Positions 54,609-63,605 of a DNA stretch of 64,000 bases are shown in pieces (within the stretch, counting starts at the first letter, position 1; each line of letters starts with the position of its first letter). The stretch is from JAJDXW01 sp965243335 (lineage in GTDB: Bacteria > Pseudomonadota > Gammaproteobacteria > HK1). Below the pieces are notes generated by a model, which saw nothing but the letters and a program-made list of their open reading frames with translations, had not been told where the DNA came from and did not search any database. The stretch covers positions 1,488,001 through 1,552,000 of the forward strand of contig OZ251545.1 of the NCBI GenBank assembly GCA_965243335.1. The letters are read 5' to 3'. The position numbers were made by a program, and so were the translations under genes.

Positions 54609-54684
54609 GTTCTACACCTGTATGAGTGTATCCCGATGTGTATATCAACCCGGACCCGACAGGTCAAGCGGCAAGGGGTCGGAG

Positions 54685-54920
54685 GCAGGTGCGCGGTGGG
54701 GATCTTCGCCAAGCACACCTCGTCGCAGGGCGTCCTGGGAACGCTTGTGTCCCGCCCGCATTCTCATTTCCGGGGGGCTCCGCCCCCGTGCGGGCGAGAC
54801 ACAAGCGTTCCCAGGACACCTGGATTCCCGCTACCCGCTTTCGCGGGCACAAGCTTCGCGGGAATGACGAAGGTGGGCGCGACGCCCGCGTCCGCAGGAC
54901 GCGCCGTTCCCAGGACCCCG
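54685..54920 (+). repeat. dispersed repeat cluster 4 (FAKH module, facing palindromic modules, REP-like module)
   Basis: FAKH module GGGGATCTTCGCCAAGCAC near 54700; GGGAACGCTTGTGTCCCGCC facing GGGCGAGACACAAGCGTTCC (54735-54815); then GGATTCCCGCTACCCGCTTT with GCGGGAATGACG, resembling common REP-like sequences; then GACGCCCGCG and GTTCCCAGG. It is the largest cluster in the window. The 380-bp spacer has no gene. Confidence 0.75.
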
Positions 54921-54988
54921 CGCAAGCTCCGCCGGCGGCCGTCCGGCCTTCCGGGCCCCGGCGGCGGGCCGCGGGCGGGCGAGGAGGG

Positions 54989-56551
54989 TCATCCCGGCTC
55001 GGGCGGGCTCCACTCGGTGTCCGGGTCGAGGGGGTACACCGGCCGCGGGAGCCCTTTCCAGTCGAAGCGGTCGAGCACCGGGGCGGTGAGCCCCGGGGTA
55101 TCGACCTCGTGGACCTGCTCCGGGGCGAACCAGAGGTCGAAGCCGGCGCGGAAGTGTCCGCGCGACTTGACGCACACGGTGCGCGCCGCGCCGACGTCGA
55201 GCCCGAGCGCCTCGAAGAAGACGGGGTCCGCGGTCTGGTGGCGCGCGCTGATGACGACCGCGGTGATCCCGCCCTCGCCCCCGATCTCGAGCGCGGCCAT
55301 GCGCCCGAGCGCCAGGCGGCGGCCCGCGTAGATCCCCCGCCGGCCCGTGACCGCCCCCTCGCGCACCGCCCGCACCACGGCCGGGGCCTGGAGCCGCCCG
55401 GCGAACTCCGTCTCCCCGGCCGCGTTGAACTCCGCGTCGATGGACGCGCCGACGCCGGCTTCGTGGGCGCGCCGCGCGAGGTCCGGGTCGAAGAAGGAGC
55501 CATAGAGGACGCCTCGCGCCCCCGCCTCGACGAGGGCCCGCAGCAGCCAGGTGGTGTTGCCGCCGCCGCCCCCGCCCGGATTGTCGCCCGCGTCGGAGAA
55601 GATGACGGGCGGGCGGTCCGGGTCGTCGGATAGCGCAAGGGCGACCGCCTCCCCGATCGAGGCGAGGCGCCGGTGGTAGCGGGTCCGTTCGGACCAGGCG
55701 CGCGCGGCGATCTCGCACGCGAGGGTTTGCGCCGGGGTCTCGTCCTCTCGCCCGGTGACGACGACCGCGATCCCGTTCTTGGGCGTGTCCCCGAACACGA
55801 ACCCGCCGAATATCGACACGTTGAGGATCGCGCCGCCGTGCTCGCGCTTGCGGCGCTGCCCGTAGTCGATGAGCTCGCCGTAAGGCCCCGAGGCGGTCAG
55901 CAGGGTGACGCTGGGCGGGGTGAACGGAAGGCGCACCATCGTTCCGCGGGGCCGCATCCCGGCGAGCATCGCCCGGATCGTGTGCGCCGCCTCCTCGCCC
56001 CGCTCCAGCATGTCCACGTGCGGGTTGGTCTGGTAGCCGATCACCACGTCCGCGGCCTCGACCATCCGTTCGGAGAGGTTGGCGTGGAGGTCGAGGGTCA
56101 CGACGACGGCCGCGTCGGGGCCGACCGCCGCGCGGATGCGGGCGAGCATCTCGCCGTCGGGGTCCGGGGTCCCGGTGGATACCATGGCCCCGTGGTTGGC
56201 GACGTAGACCGAGTCGAGCGGCGCGCTCGCCTCGAGCCGGGACACGATCGCCTCCACGGTGGCGGCGAAGAAGGCGTGGTCGACGGGGCCCGAGGGCGGG
56301 CAGTCGGTGACGACGGCGGGCGCCGGCGCCCAGGGGCCGGTCGCGTCGAGGGTGCGGACGGCGGCGGACATCTCCGCCGAGATGACGGAGGCCGGCCGGC
56401 GCGCCTCGGCGAGGATCTCGCCGCCCTCGAGGTAGTACCGGGCGCGGAAGTCCGCCTCGGTCGCGGTCGGGGCGAAGGCGTTGCTCTCGAGTGACATCCC
56501 CGCGAGCGCGATCCGGGGCGCCGCCCGCCGCGATCCATTCCCGTCCGTCAT
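54989..56551 (-). CDS. M81-family metallopeptidase (MlrC/microcystinase C-like)
   Basis: 520 residues; ATG at 56551 behind GGAAGGAG. M81 pattern: RIALAGMSLESNAFAPTATE, YVANHGAMVSTGTPDPDGEM, VVTLDLHANLSERMVEAADV and GYQTNPHVDMLERGEEAAHT, which supply the Glu, Asp and His of the zinc site. The C-terminal half (FSDAGDNPGGGGGGNTTWLL, GSFFDPDLARRAHEAGVGA) is regular. It hydrolyses linear peptides or amides; the natural substrates of most members are unknown. Monocistronic. The 320 bp upstream contain only a diverged repeat copy. Confidence 0.88.
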   Translation of the reverse strand: MTDGNGSRRAAPRIALAGMSLESNAFAPTATEADFRARYYLEGGEILAEARRPASVISAEMSAAVRTLDATGPWAPAPAVVTDCPPSGPVDHAFFAATVEAIVSRLEASAPLDSVYVANHGAMVSTGTPDPDGEMLARIRAAVGPDAAVVVTLDLHANLSERMVEAADVVIGYQTNPHVDMLERGEEAAHTIRAMLAGMRPRGTMVRLPFTPPSVTLLTASGPYGELIDYGQRRKREHGGAILNVSIFGGFVFGDTPKNGIAVVVTGREDETPAQTLACEIAARAWSERTRYHRRLASIGEAVALALSDDPDRPPVIFSDAGDNPGGGGGGNTTWLLRALVEAGARGVLYGSFFDPDLARRAHEAGVGASIDAEFNAAGETEFAGRLQAPAVVRAVREGAVTGRRGIYAGRRLALGRMAALEIGGEGGITAVVISARHQTADPVFFEALGLDVGAARTVCVKSRGHFRAGFDLWFAPEQVHEVDTPGLTAPVLDRFDWKGLPRPVYPLDPDTEWSPPEPG

Positions 56552-56787
56552 GGCTCGAACTCCTTCCGCGTGGCTCAACTTGGCCCGGGGCGGCGGCCGG
56601 GGCCGACCTCCGCCCCGGGCGCCCGCCCGCGATTTCCGACCGGTCCGGGCAGGTCCGGGCCGGGGTGCGGCAATCTGCGGCGAGGAATTCGTCGGCGGTG
56701 GGTCGGCCCCTCGCCGGCGGCCTGGCCTTCGCGCCAATCTACCACCCACGGCAGGGGGTTTGCGGGTCGTGCCCGGGCACACCCTCC

Positions 56788-56871
56788 CTGGGTACGCCGG
56801 CGTCTCGCCGGCCCAGGAAGGGGCGAAGCGCCTGTGAGAACCAACATGCCGGCGGGACGCCGGCGTACCCA
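56788..56871. repeat. diverged palindromic repeat copy next to the IS3 element
   Basis: GGGTACGCCGGCGTCTCGCC near 56790 faces GGCGGGACGCCGGCGTACCC near 56852. The organisation is the same as in the other clusters but with GTACGCCGGC in place of GAACGCGGGC, possibly a second subfamily. The IS3 element starts one base after it. Confidence 0.6.
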
Positions 56872-56876
56872 TGGAC

Positions 56877-57893
56877 TTACCCCGATCTGGTGGACGGTTG
56901 AAGGCTTTCGCCGGTGCGGTGATGGGCGAGAGCCGGTAAGGGTAGATTGTGCTCGATCCCGGGGTCTGGGGGTCTGCACCGAGGGTGGTTTGGGACCCCG
57001 TCTCGCGCGCTCGCGGCGCGCTCGAAGTCGTTGGGGCTGAGATAGCCCAGGGCGGAGTGCCGCCGATGGGGGTTGTACCAGCCTTCGATGAAGTCGAACA
57101 GGGCCATCTTCGCTTCGGCTCGGGTGCGCAACGACCGCCGGTCGATGAGTTCGCATTCGAGCGTGGCGAAGAAGCTCTCGGCCATGGCGTTGTCGTAGCA
57201 GTCGCCCGCGGAGCCGGTCGAGGGACGCACCCCCATCTCCCGACAGCGGTGGCCGAACGCGAGCGAGGTGTACTGCGTGCCCTGGTCGGAGTGATGGATC
57301 ACGGCCGTGGGGCGGCGCTGCGTGGCGGCCATGTTCAGCGCATCGAGGACCAGCTCGGTGCGAAGATGGTCCGCCATCGCCCATCCCACGATGCGGCGGC
57401 TGAACACGTCGAGCACCACGGCCAGGAACACGAACCCCGCCCAGGTCGGCACGTAGGTGATGTCGGCCACCCAGAGCCGGTCGGGGGCTTGGGCCTGGAA
57501 GCATCGCTGGACCAGGTCCGGCGCTGCCCGCCGGCCCGGATCGGGGCGTGTCGTGCGCGTGCCCCGGCGCCGGCTCACCCCCGCCAACCCCTGTTCACGC
57601 ATCAGCCGTGCAACGCGCTTGCGGCCCACCGCACGGCCCCGAGCTGCGAGTTCGGCATGAACCCGAGGCGCGCCATAGGTCCCTCGTGAACGCTCGTGGG
57701 CCGCCCGGACCTCGCCGCGTAACCGGTCGTCGTCCCGGGCGCGACGCGAGCGCCCCCGCCCCCGCCACGCATAGTACCCGCTGGGGGAGACACCCAGCAC
57801 CCGGCACATCGTGGCCACCTGATGTTCGGCTCGGTTCGCTCTCACGAGCTCGAAGACCTCCCGGGCACCGTCCCGGTCTCCCGAGCGAACCAA
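56877..57893 (-). CDS. IS3-family transposase OrfB (DDE integrase core)
   Basis: 338 residues as a stand-alone frame from a TTG at 57893; normally made as an OrfAB fusion by -1 frameshifting. HTH_21 region (YYAWRGRGRSRRARDDDRLR, RSRGTYGAPRVHAELAARG), then the DDE core: RLWVADITYVPTWAGFVFLA (Asp), AVIHHSDQGTQYTS (Asp) and CYDNAMAESFFATLECE (Glu), with WYNPHRRHSALGYLSP. The frame runs to a TAA inside the terminal repeat. The C-terminal tail (SPNDFERAASARDG onward) is longer than usual. Confidence 0.92.
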   Translation of the reverse strand: MVRSGDRDGAREVFELVRANRAEHQVATMCRVLGVSPSGYYAWRGRGRSRRARDDDRLRGEVRAAHERSRGTYGAPRVHAELAARGRAVGRKRVARLMREQGLAGVSRRRGTRTTRPDPGRRAAPDLVQRCFQAQAPDRLWVADITYVPTWAGFVFLAVVLDVFSRRIVGWAMADHLRTELVLDALNMAATQRRPTAVIHHSDQGTQYTSLAFGHRCREMGVRPSTGSAGDCYDNAMAESFFATLECELIDRRSLRTRAEAKMALFDFIEGWYNPHRRHSALGYLSPNDFERAASARDGVPNHPRCRPPDPGIEHNLPLPALAHHRTGESLQPSTRSG

Positions 57894-58156
57894 GCCGCGG
57901 CTTTTTTCAGGATCTCCCGCTCTTCACGAAGCTGGCGATTCTCCCGCCGCAGCCGACGCAACTCCTCACGCTCGGCGCTCGTCAGACCGTCCTCGCGACG
58001 ACCCTCGTCGCGGTCCGACTGACGCACCCAGTTGCGGATCGCCTGCGCCGAGCACTCGAACTCCCGAGCCAGCTCCCCGGGCGTGCGGCCCGCCCGAACC
58101 AGCTCCACCATCTGGCGCCGGTACTCCGGCGCGTAGGCGACGCGTCTTTCTGCCAT
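57842..58156 (-). CDS. IS3-family transposase OrfA
   Basis: 104 residues; ATG at 58156 behind AGAGGAGG. HTH_Tnp_1 domain (AYAPEYRRQMVELVRAGRTP, AREFECSAQAIRNWVRQ) followed by a leucine-zipper-like helix (REELRRLRRENRQLREEREI) for multimerisation. It overlaps orfB by 52 bp in another frame. Confidence 0.9.
   Translation of the reverse strand: MAERRVAYAPEYRRQMVELVRAGRTPGELAREFECSAQAIRNWVRQSDRDEGRREDGLTSAEREELRRLRRENRQLREEREILKKAAAWFARETGTVPGRSSSS
57901..57907 (-). promoter_or_regulatory. A6G programmed -1 frameshift site
   Basis: AAAAAAG on the minus strand in the orfA/orfB overlap. A -1 slip here joins CTG AAA AAA of OrfA to AGC CGC GGC TTG of OrfB. This is the standard IS3 arrangement for making OrfAB. 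Confidence 0.7.
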
Positions 58157-58210
58157 CTGGACACCTCCTCTGCACAATGTTCAGGTGTCCACCAAACCGG
58201 GGCAACTTCA

Positions 58211-58258
58211 CCAGGGGCGTTCGCCATTGGCGAAAACCCCACAGCGCACGTGCCGGAG
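58211..58258 (-). repeat. repeat remnant abutting the IS3 right end (FAKH module)
   Basis: GGCGAAAACCCCACAGCGCA near 58229 matches the FAKH module of copy 2. Together with the 56788 copy it shows that the IS entered a repeat cluster. Confidence 0.65.
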
Positions 58259-58276
58259 CGGAGCCCCGTGCCGTGC

Positions 58277-58306
58277 TTGACGGTCGGTTGCGGTTGCTGA
58301 TGGAAT
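58277..58306 (+). promoter_or_regulatory. candidate promoter of the ribose-type binding-protein gene
   Basis: TTGACG, an 18-bp spacer and TGGAAT lie about 40 bp upstream of the ATG at 58347. By eye only. Confidence 0.35.
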
Positions 58307-58346
58307 CGGAGGCTGAACTCGTCCATACCGATCACGGGAGAACGAA

Positions 58347-59453
58347 ATGAGCGGAATCGACCATCGCGGCCACAGGGCCGAAGGCGCCGGGGCCGGCGCG
58401 CTGGATCGCCGGGCCTTCCTGCGCCGGACGGCGGGGACCGCGGGCTTCGCGGCCCTGGCCTCCGTCCTGCCGGGCCGGGTGCTCGCCAATCCGTCCGAGT
58501 GGACGCTGGTGAACTCGATGCGCTCGGTGGCCAACCCCTACCACGCGACCTTCGCCGAGGGCGGCGAGGTATTCGCGAAGTGGCTCGGCGCGGAATACGA
58601 GGTGCTGGTCACCGAGGGCAATTCGGAGAAGGGGATCGCCGACATCCGGGCGATGCTGGCCCGCACCGGCGGCAAGATGGTCCTCAACGTGGACCCGAAC
58701 GATTCGCCCGACGCGCGCACCATCGTCGAGGACTGCGCCAATGCCGGCGCCTACGTGGTGACCCAGTGGAACAAGCCCGACGATCTGCATCCCTGGGACT
58801 TCAACCCCCACTACGTCGCGCACATGTCCTTCAACGGCGTCCCGAGCGCGAAGGCGGTCGCCGAGGAGCTCTTCATGCGCATGGGCGGGTCCGGCGGGAT
58901 CGTCGCGCTCGGCGGCATCCTGTCGAACGTGCCCGCGATCGAGCGCAAGATCGGGCTCGATCAGGCGATCGCCGAGAACGGGAACGTCGAGCTCCTGGAC
59001 TTCCAGGCGGCGGACTGGAACGAGACCAAGGCGTTCGACATCACCCAGGCCTGGCTGACCCGGTTCGGCCGCGACGTCAAGGGGGTGTGGGCCGCGAACG
59101 ACAGCATGGGCATCGGCGCGCTCGAGGCCCTGCGCCAGGAGGGCCTCGCGGGCGAGGTGCTGGTGACCGGCATCGACGGCATCGAAGCGGTCATCGAGGC
59201 GATCAAGGCCGGCGAGATGGCCGGCACCGTGGCGTGGGACCCGATGTGGACCGGCGGCATGGGCCTTTCCATCGGCTATCACAGCGCCGTCGGCAAGATC
59301 GACGTCGCGGCCGAGCCGAACGCCCACCGCGAGTTCTACGGCACCAGCATCCTCGTGACCCAGGACACGGTCGCGGGCTACGGGGCGCCTGCGTCGTTCG
59401 ACTTCATGGACTTCTGGGGCAAGTCGACCGGCCAGATCCAGTACCGCGGGTAG
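58347..59453 (+). CDS. ribose-type ABC transporter substrate-binding protein (Tat-exported)
   Basis: 368 residues; ATG in GGGAGAACGAAATG. Twin-arginine-type N-terminus (LDRRAFLRRTAGTAGFAALA). Peripla_BP_4 fold: NSMRSVANPYHATFAEGGEV, EGNSEKGIADIRAMLARTGG, HMSFNGVPSAKAVAEELFMR, VWAANDSMGIGALEALRQEG and VTGIDGIEAVIEAIKAGEMA. It delivers a sugar or related polyol. It converges with the permease-ATPase-permease unit on the other strand, so regulation is split. Confidence 0.9.
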   Translation: MSGIDHRGHRAEGAGAGALDRRAFLRRTAGTAGFAALASVLPGRVLANPSEWTLVNSMRSVANPYHATFAEGGEVFAKWLGAEYEVLVTEGNSEKGIADIRAMLARTGGKMVLNVDPNDSPDARTIVEDCANAGAYVVTQWNKPDDLHPWDFNPHYVAHMSFNGVPSAKAVAEELFMRMGGSGGIVALGGILSNVPAIERKIGLDQAIAENGNVELLDFQAADWNETKAFDITQAWLTRFGRDVKGVWAANDSMGIGALEALRQEGLAGEVLVTGIDGIEAVIEAIKAGEMAGTVAWDPMWTGGMGLSIGYHSAVGKIDVAAEPNAHREFYGTSILVTQDTVAGYGAPASFDFMDFWGKSTGQIQYRG

Positions 59454-59480
59454 CCGCCCGCCACGCGGTCGCCGCGGCCC

Positions 59481-59538
59481 GGGCCGCCGGGCGTCCGTCC
59501 GGCGGCCCGTCCGGATCGCTCCCCGCCGACCGGGGAGC
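59481..59538. terminator. two hairpins between convergent ABC genes
   Basis: Stem GGGCCGCCGG/CCGGCGGCCC at 59481-59508 and stem GCTCCCCG/CGGGGAGC at 59518-59538, in the spacer between the convergent binding-protein and permease genes. There is no T-run, so they are bidirectional terminator candidates. Confidence 0.5.
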
Positions 59539-59624
59539 GGGGGCCAAGGGGCGGGCCGCGAGCCGGTTCCGCCGTGTGAGCGGGGCCGGGCGTCCGTCGC
59601 CGCCGCCGGCCCGGCGGCCCTCCG

Positions 59625-60575
59625 CTACTTGACGATCTGAATCTTCGACCGGTCGATGGTGGCCGCGACCGCCGCGACCAGCGCCACCCCGAAGACGATC
59701 TGCTGCGCGAACACGCTGACCCCGAGGAACGTCATCCCGATCCGGACGACGGCGATGATCAGCGCCCCGATGAAGGTGCGCCAGACCCCGCCGACCCCGC
59801 CGGTGAGCGCGGTGCCGCCGAGGATGATCGCCGCGATGGCCGGGAGCAGGAATTCGTTCGCGAGGGTCGGCGAGCCGGAGCCGAGCCGGGCGGCCATCAC
59901 CGCGCCGGAGAACCCGGCGGTCGCCCCGGACACCAGGAACGCGACCGCCTTCACCCGCTCGACCCGGACCCCCGACGCGATCACCGCCTGCTCACCGGCG
60001 CCGATCGCACGCGCGAGCCGGCCGAAGGGCGTGCGTAGCTGCACGAATACGAGGACCGCGAGCACGACGAGTCCTACCCAGACCTCGTTCTTCACCCCCC
60101 ACGTTTCGCCGACCAGCAGGAAGAGATGGGCGTCGCGCGCCGCGCCCGAGATGTTGATCGACCGCGCGCCGGACAGCAGGAAGGCGATGGTGGTGACCAC
60201 CCCGCCCACCGCCAGGGTCGAGATGAACGACGGGATGCGAAGCTTCGTGTGCGACACCCCGCCCGCGAGCCCCGCGAGCCCGCCCGCGGCCACCGCCGCC
60301 GGGATCGCCAGGATCCCGAGCTCGGGCAGCGCCGCGGCCACGATGACGCTGGTCATCGACGCCACCGCCTGCACCGAGAGGTCGATCCCGCCCATCAGGA
60401 TGACGAAGGTCGCGCCGGAGGCCATCAGGAACAGGGTCATGGTGTCCGAGGTGAGCACCATCAGGGTCCGGAAGCTCAGGAAGGACGGGTCCACCAGCCC
60501 CACGAGGATCACCAGGGCGAGCAGCGTGAGCACGGGGATCTGACCCGCGAGGAAGGAGGAGGGCGAGCGGTTCAC
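59625..60575 (-). CDS. ribose-type ABC transporter permease (RbsC-like, 1)
   Basis: 316 residues, GTG start at 60575, 16 bp after the ATPase stop. About eight to ten hydrophobic segments (IPVLTLLALVILVGLVDPSF first). Features of the branched-chain/sugar permease family: GGIDLSVQAVASMTSVIVAA, GGVSHTKLRIPSFISTLAVG and AAIILGGTALTGGVGGVWRT. Last gene of the minus-strand unit. Confidence 0.88.
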   Translation of the reverse strand: MNRSPSSFLAGQIPVLTLLALVILVGLVDPSFLSFRTLMVLTSDTMTLFLMASGATFVILMGGIDLSVQAVASMTSVIVAAALPELGILAIPAAVAAGGLAGLAGGVSHTKLRIPSFISTLAVGGVVTTIAFLLSGARSINISGAARDAHLFLLVGETWGVKNEVWVGLVVLAVLVFVQLRTPFGRLARAIGAGEQAVIASGVRVERVKAVAFLVSGATAGFSGAVMAARLGSGSPTLANEFLLPAIAAIILGGTALTGGVGGVWRTFIGALIIAVVRIGMTFLGVSVFAQQIVFGVALVAAVAATIDRSKIQIVK

Positions 60576-60591
60576 GTCGGCGGACCGTTCG

Positions 60592-62103
60592 TCAGACCAT
60601 GTGGGCGATGAGGTCGAGCTGGTTCGGTTTCCCTCCGGCCGGGGCGTCGAACCGCGCCGACTCCTCGCCGTCGCGCATGACCAGGATGGTATGGCTGAGG
60701 CCGATCACCTCCTCCAGGGTATCGGCCAGGAGGATGATGGAGAGGCCCTCCTCGGCCATGTCCCGGATCAGCTCGTAGACGTCCTCCTTCGCGCCGACGT
60801 CGATGCCCCGGGTCGGGTGATCGAGGATCACGACGTCGGATCGCGCGATGCGCCATTTCGAGAGCACGACCTTCTGCTGGTTGCCGCCGGAGAGCGAGCC
60901 GGCGAACGTGTCCGGGGAAGGGGTCCTGATGCTCAGCCTCCGGATCCAGTCCCGGACCACGGCCTGCTCGCGGGCGCGGCGGATGAGGCCCCCGGCGGTG
61001 AACCGGTCGAGCGCGGACATGGTCATGTTCTCGGCGACCGGGGCCCCCGTCACCACCCCCTCGGTCCGGCGCTCGCGCGGGAGATAGCCGACCCCGGCCG
61101 CGACCGCCTCGGACGGGCCGCCGAAACGACGGACCTTGCCGCCGACCTCGAGCGTGCCCGAATCGATCGGCGAGAGCCCCGCGAGACACCGGGCGAGCGC
61201 CTCGCGCCCGGAGCCGATCACCCCGGCGACCCCGAGGATCTCGCCCCTGCGCAGGGTGAACGAGACGTTGCGGAACCCGGCGCGGGACGAGAGGCTCCGG
61301 GCCTCGACGGCGACCTCCGGGCGCGGCGCGCCCTGCCTCGCCTCCCGATAGTATTCGTGGTGCAGCGCCCGCCCCACCATCAGCTCGTGCAGGCGGTGGA
61401 TGGATACGTCCGCGGCGGGCGTTTCGGCGACGATCCTGCCGTCGCGCATGACGTAGACCCGGTCGGAGATGCGCAGCACCTCGTCGATCCGGTGCGAGAT
61501 GAAGACGAAGGCGGCGCGGCCCTTCAGGTCCTCGACGAGCGCGAACAGCACGTCGATCTCCCTCGATTCGAGCACCGAGGTCGGCTCGTCGAGCAGGATC
61601 ACGGTGTCCCCCTCGACCCGCGAGTCGAGCGAGACCGCCTTGGCGATCTCCACCATCTGCCGCTCGGCGAAGGTCAGGCCGCCGCAGGAGGCGGCGGGGC
61701 TCACGTCCAGATGGACCTTTCGCAGCTCGACCTTCGCGGCCTCGTTCATGGCCGCCCGGTCGAGCACCCCCCAGCGCAGGAACTCGCCCTCCCGGCCGAG
61801 GAAGACGTTCTCGGCCACCGAGAGGGTCGGGAGGATGGACTGTTCCTGGTAGACCATCGCGATCCCGTGGTCGAACGCATCCCGAGGGCCGTCGAGGCGG
61901 GTGGCCCGTCCGTTGACCCGGAGCTCGCCTTCGTCGACGGAATGGACCCCGTTCAGCACCTTGAGGAGGGTGGACTTGCCCGCCCCGTTCTCGCCGATGA
62001 GGCCCACGACCTCGTTCTTTCCGATCCGGAGGCTCACGTCGTCGAGCGCCTTGACCCCGGGAAACGACTTCGTCGCGCCGCGGACCTCGAGAACGCAGGT
62101 CAT
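60592..62103 (-). CDS. ribose-type ABC transporter ATP-binding protein (RbsA-like, tandem ATPase)
   Basis: 503 residues from the ATG at 62103; an upstream in-frame ATG at 62178 would add 25 residues. Two ATPase halves: the first has Walker A GENGAGKSTLLK, Walker B VILLDEPTSVLE and a signature region that reads CGGLTFAERQ where LSxGxxQ is usual; the second has a degenerate Walker A (GVIGSGREALARCLAG) with signature LSGGNQQKVVLSKWR and HPTRGIDVGAKEDVYEL, as in RbsA and XylG. Energises the two flanking permeases. Confidence 0.9.
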   Translation of the reverse strand: MTCVLEVRGATKSFPGVKALDDVSLRIGKNEVVGLIGENGAGKSTLLKVLNGVHSVDEGELRVNGRATRLDGPRDAFDHGIAMVYQEQSILPTLSVAENVFLGREGEFLRWGVLDRAAMNEAAKVELRKVHLDVSPAASCGGLTFAERQMVEIAKAVSLDSRVEGDTVILLDEPTSVLESREIDVLFALVEDLKGRAAFVFISHRIDEVLRISDRVYVMRDGRIVAETPAADVSIHRLHELMVGRALHHEYYREARQGAPRPEVAVEARSLSSRAGFRNVSFTLRRGEILGVAGVIGSGREALARCLAGLSPIDSGTLEVGGKVRRFGGPSEAVAAGVGYLPRERRTEGVVTGAPVAENMTMSALDRFTAGGLIRRAREQAVVRDWIRRLSIRTPSPDTFAGSLSGGNQQKVVLSKWRIARSDVVILDHPTRGIDVGAKEDVYELIRDMAEEGLSIILLADTLEEVIGLSHTILVMRDGEESARFDAPAGGKPNQLDLIAHMV

Positions 62104-62186
62104 CGGCGGGGACCCGCCCGAGGCTTCGCCCGCCGCCGCCGGGGCTCCGCGCTCCTCTCTCCCCGCGGCGGCGCCCATCGCCCGGA

Positions 62187-63206
62187 TCACTTCACGATCG
62201 GCAGGTGGGAACGGTCGAGGGCCAGCGCCACCGCGATGATGATGAGCACGCCCTGCACCCCCATCTGCACGAAGGGGGACACCCCCATCAGGATCATCCC
62301 GTTCGACAGCACGACGACGATCAGCACCCCGACGACGGAGTTGAGGACCGAGCCGACCCCGCCCGAAAGGGCCGTGCCGCCCACCACCACCGCGGTGATG
62401 GTCGTGAACAGCCGGCCCTGGCCGATCAGGGCGTGCCCCTGGCCGAGCTGGGCGGCCGACATCGCGCCGGCGAGGCCGTAGAACCCGCCGGCGATCGCGA
62501 AGGCGGTGATGCGGGTGCGCTCGACGGGTACCCCGGCCTGCCGGGCCGTGGCCTCGTCTCCGCCGAGGGCGTAGAGCCAGCGGCCGATGCGGGTGCGCTC
62601 CTGGATGAAGAGGGCGACGAGGACGGCGCCGCCCGCGATCCACACCCCCGCCGGAACCCCCAGGAGCCGTTCGAGCGCCATGCCGCGAAACACCCGATCG
62701 GAGATCCGCACCGTGTCGCCCTGCAGGAAGGCCGTCGCGACCCCTACGCAGGCGAAGCCGATGCCGAGCGTGGCCATGAAGGAGGGGGTCCGGAGCTTGA
62801 CGTGGGCGACCCCGTTCAGCCCGCCGAGGGCCGCGCCGAGCACGATCGCCGCGCCGACGGCCAGGAACCCGAGGTCGAGCGGGGTGAGGTTGTTCGCGAC
62901 CATCACCGAGACGAGGACCGCGCAGATCGCGAGCACCCCTTCGAGCGAGAGATCGATGCTGCCGAGCAGGATGATGAAGGTCGCGCCCATCGTCAGCACG
63001 ATGAGGACCGCGGCCGAATTGAGGAGCCGCACGACGTTCCAGGGATCGACGAAGCGCGGGTTCATGATCGCGACGACCGCGCAGAGGAGGATCAGGACCG
63101 CTACCGGGGCGAGGGCGCGATGGCGTCGGAAGATCGCCGTCACGCGGCGCAGCCGGCGGCCTCGGCCTGCATCCCCCGCCGGAGCCGTCACGGCCGGCGC
63201 CGTCAC
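62187..63206 (-). CDS. ribose-type ABC transporter permease (RbsC-like, 2)
   Basis: Up to 339 residues; the GTG at 63206 is followed by repeated Val-Thr-Ala-Pro codons, and a GTG near 63143 is another possible start. Hydrophobic segments begin at LAPVAVLILLCAVVAIMNPR. Family features: LLGSIDLSLEGVLAICAVLV, NGVAHVKLRTPSFMATLGIG and AVVVGGTALSGGVGSVLNSV. First gene of the permease-ATPase-permease unit. Confidence 0.87.
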   Translation of the reverse strand: MTAPAVTAPAGDAGRGRRLRRVTAIFRRHRALAPVAVLILLCAVVAIMNPRFVDPWNVVRLLNSAAVLIVLTMGATFIILLGSIDLSLEGVLAICAVLVSVMVANNLTPLDLGFLAVGAAIVLGAALGGLNGVAHVKLRTPSFMATLGIGFACVGVATAFLQGDTVRISDRVFRGMALERLLGVPAGVWIAGGAVLVALFIQERTRIGRWLYALGGDEATARQAGVPVERTRITAFAIAGGFYGLAGAMSAAQLGQGHALIGQGRLFTTITAVVVGGTALSGGVGSVLNSVVGVLIVVVLSNGMILMGVSPFVQMGVQGVLIIIAVALALDRSHLPIVK

Positions 63207-63388
63207 GCGGGCCGGCCGGGCGAACGGGCCGGGCCGGCGCGGCAGGACCGGCGCGCGGCCGTCGCGGGCCGCTCGGCGCGCCAGGGCGGCATGGCCGTCA
63301 TCGCGATCGCCGGGGCCGGCTCATCCTCGGGTCCCCGCCCTCACGTCCCGCGCCCCGTCCACCCGCCCCGAAGACTTCATCGATCGGT

Positions 63389-63417
63389 TACTTAGAGGAT
63401 CGGGTGAAAGGTGTCAA
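63389..63417 (-). promoter_or_regulatory. candidate promoter of the ribose-type permease operon
   Basis: On the minus strand a perfect TTGACA, a 17-bp spacer and TAAGTA (weak -10) lie in an A/T-richer patch about 180 bp upstream of the GTG at 63206. Confidence 0.4.
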
Positions 63418-63527
63418 TAAGGGGGATCCGGCCCGCAGGGCCGTTCCGCGCTGCGGAATCGGTTCGCGCGGGCGAACCCGGTCCGGTCGAACCGGAGCGG
63501 CGGAGGTCTTGGGAGCGGCGCTTCCCG

Positions 63528-63605
63528 CGGATGTTCGTGTCCCGCCCGCATCGACCCGCGGCGGTCCTGCCATCCCATTCGCGGGCGGGACCCGAGCGTT
63601 TCGGG
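63528..63605. repeat. diverged palindromic repeat copy
   Basis: GTTCGTGTCCCGCCCGCATC faces TTCGCGGGCGGGACCCGAGC, as in the other clusters but more diverged. The rest of 63418-64000 shows no gene I can support. Confidence 0.5.

Larger units (their letters stand above)
56872..58210 (-). mobile_element. IS3-family insertion sequence, complete, 3-bp target duplication
   Basis: 1339 bp. The ends are inverted repeats: TGGACTTACCCCGATCTGG at 56872 and, on the other strand, TGAAGTTGCCCCGGTTTGG from 58210, both followed by TGGAC. The terminal dinucleotides are TG...CA. CCA flanks both sides (56869-56871 and 58211-58213). It holds overlapping orfA and orfB linked by an A6G slippery site. It inserted inside a dispersed-repeat cluster and appears functional. 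Confidence 0.85.

Noticed and set aside
54685..54920. Possible integron or attC cluster
   Set aside because: No integrase or cassette core sites; the modules match the dispersed repeat family.
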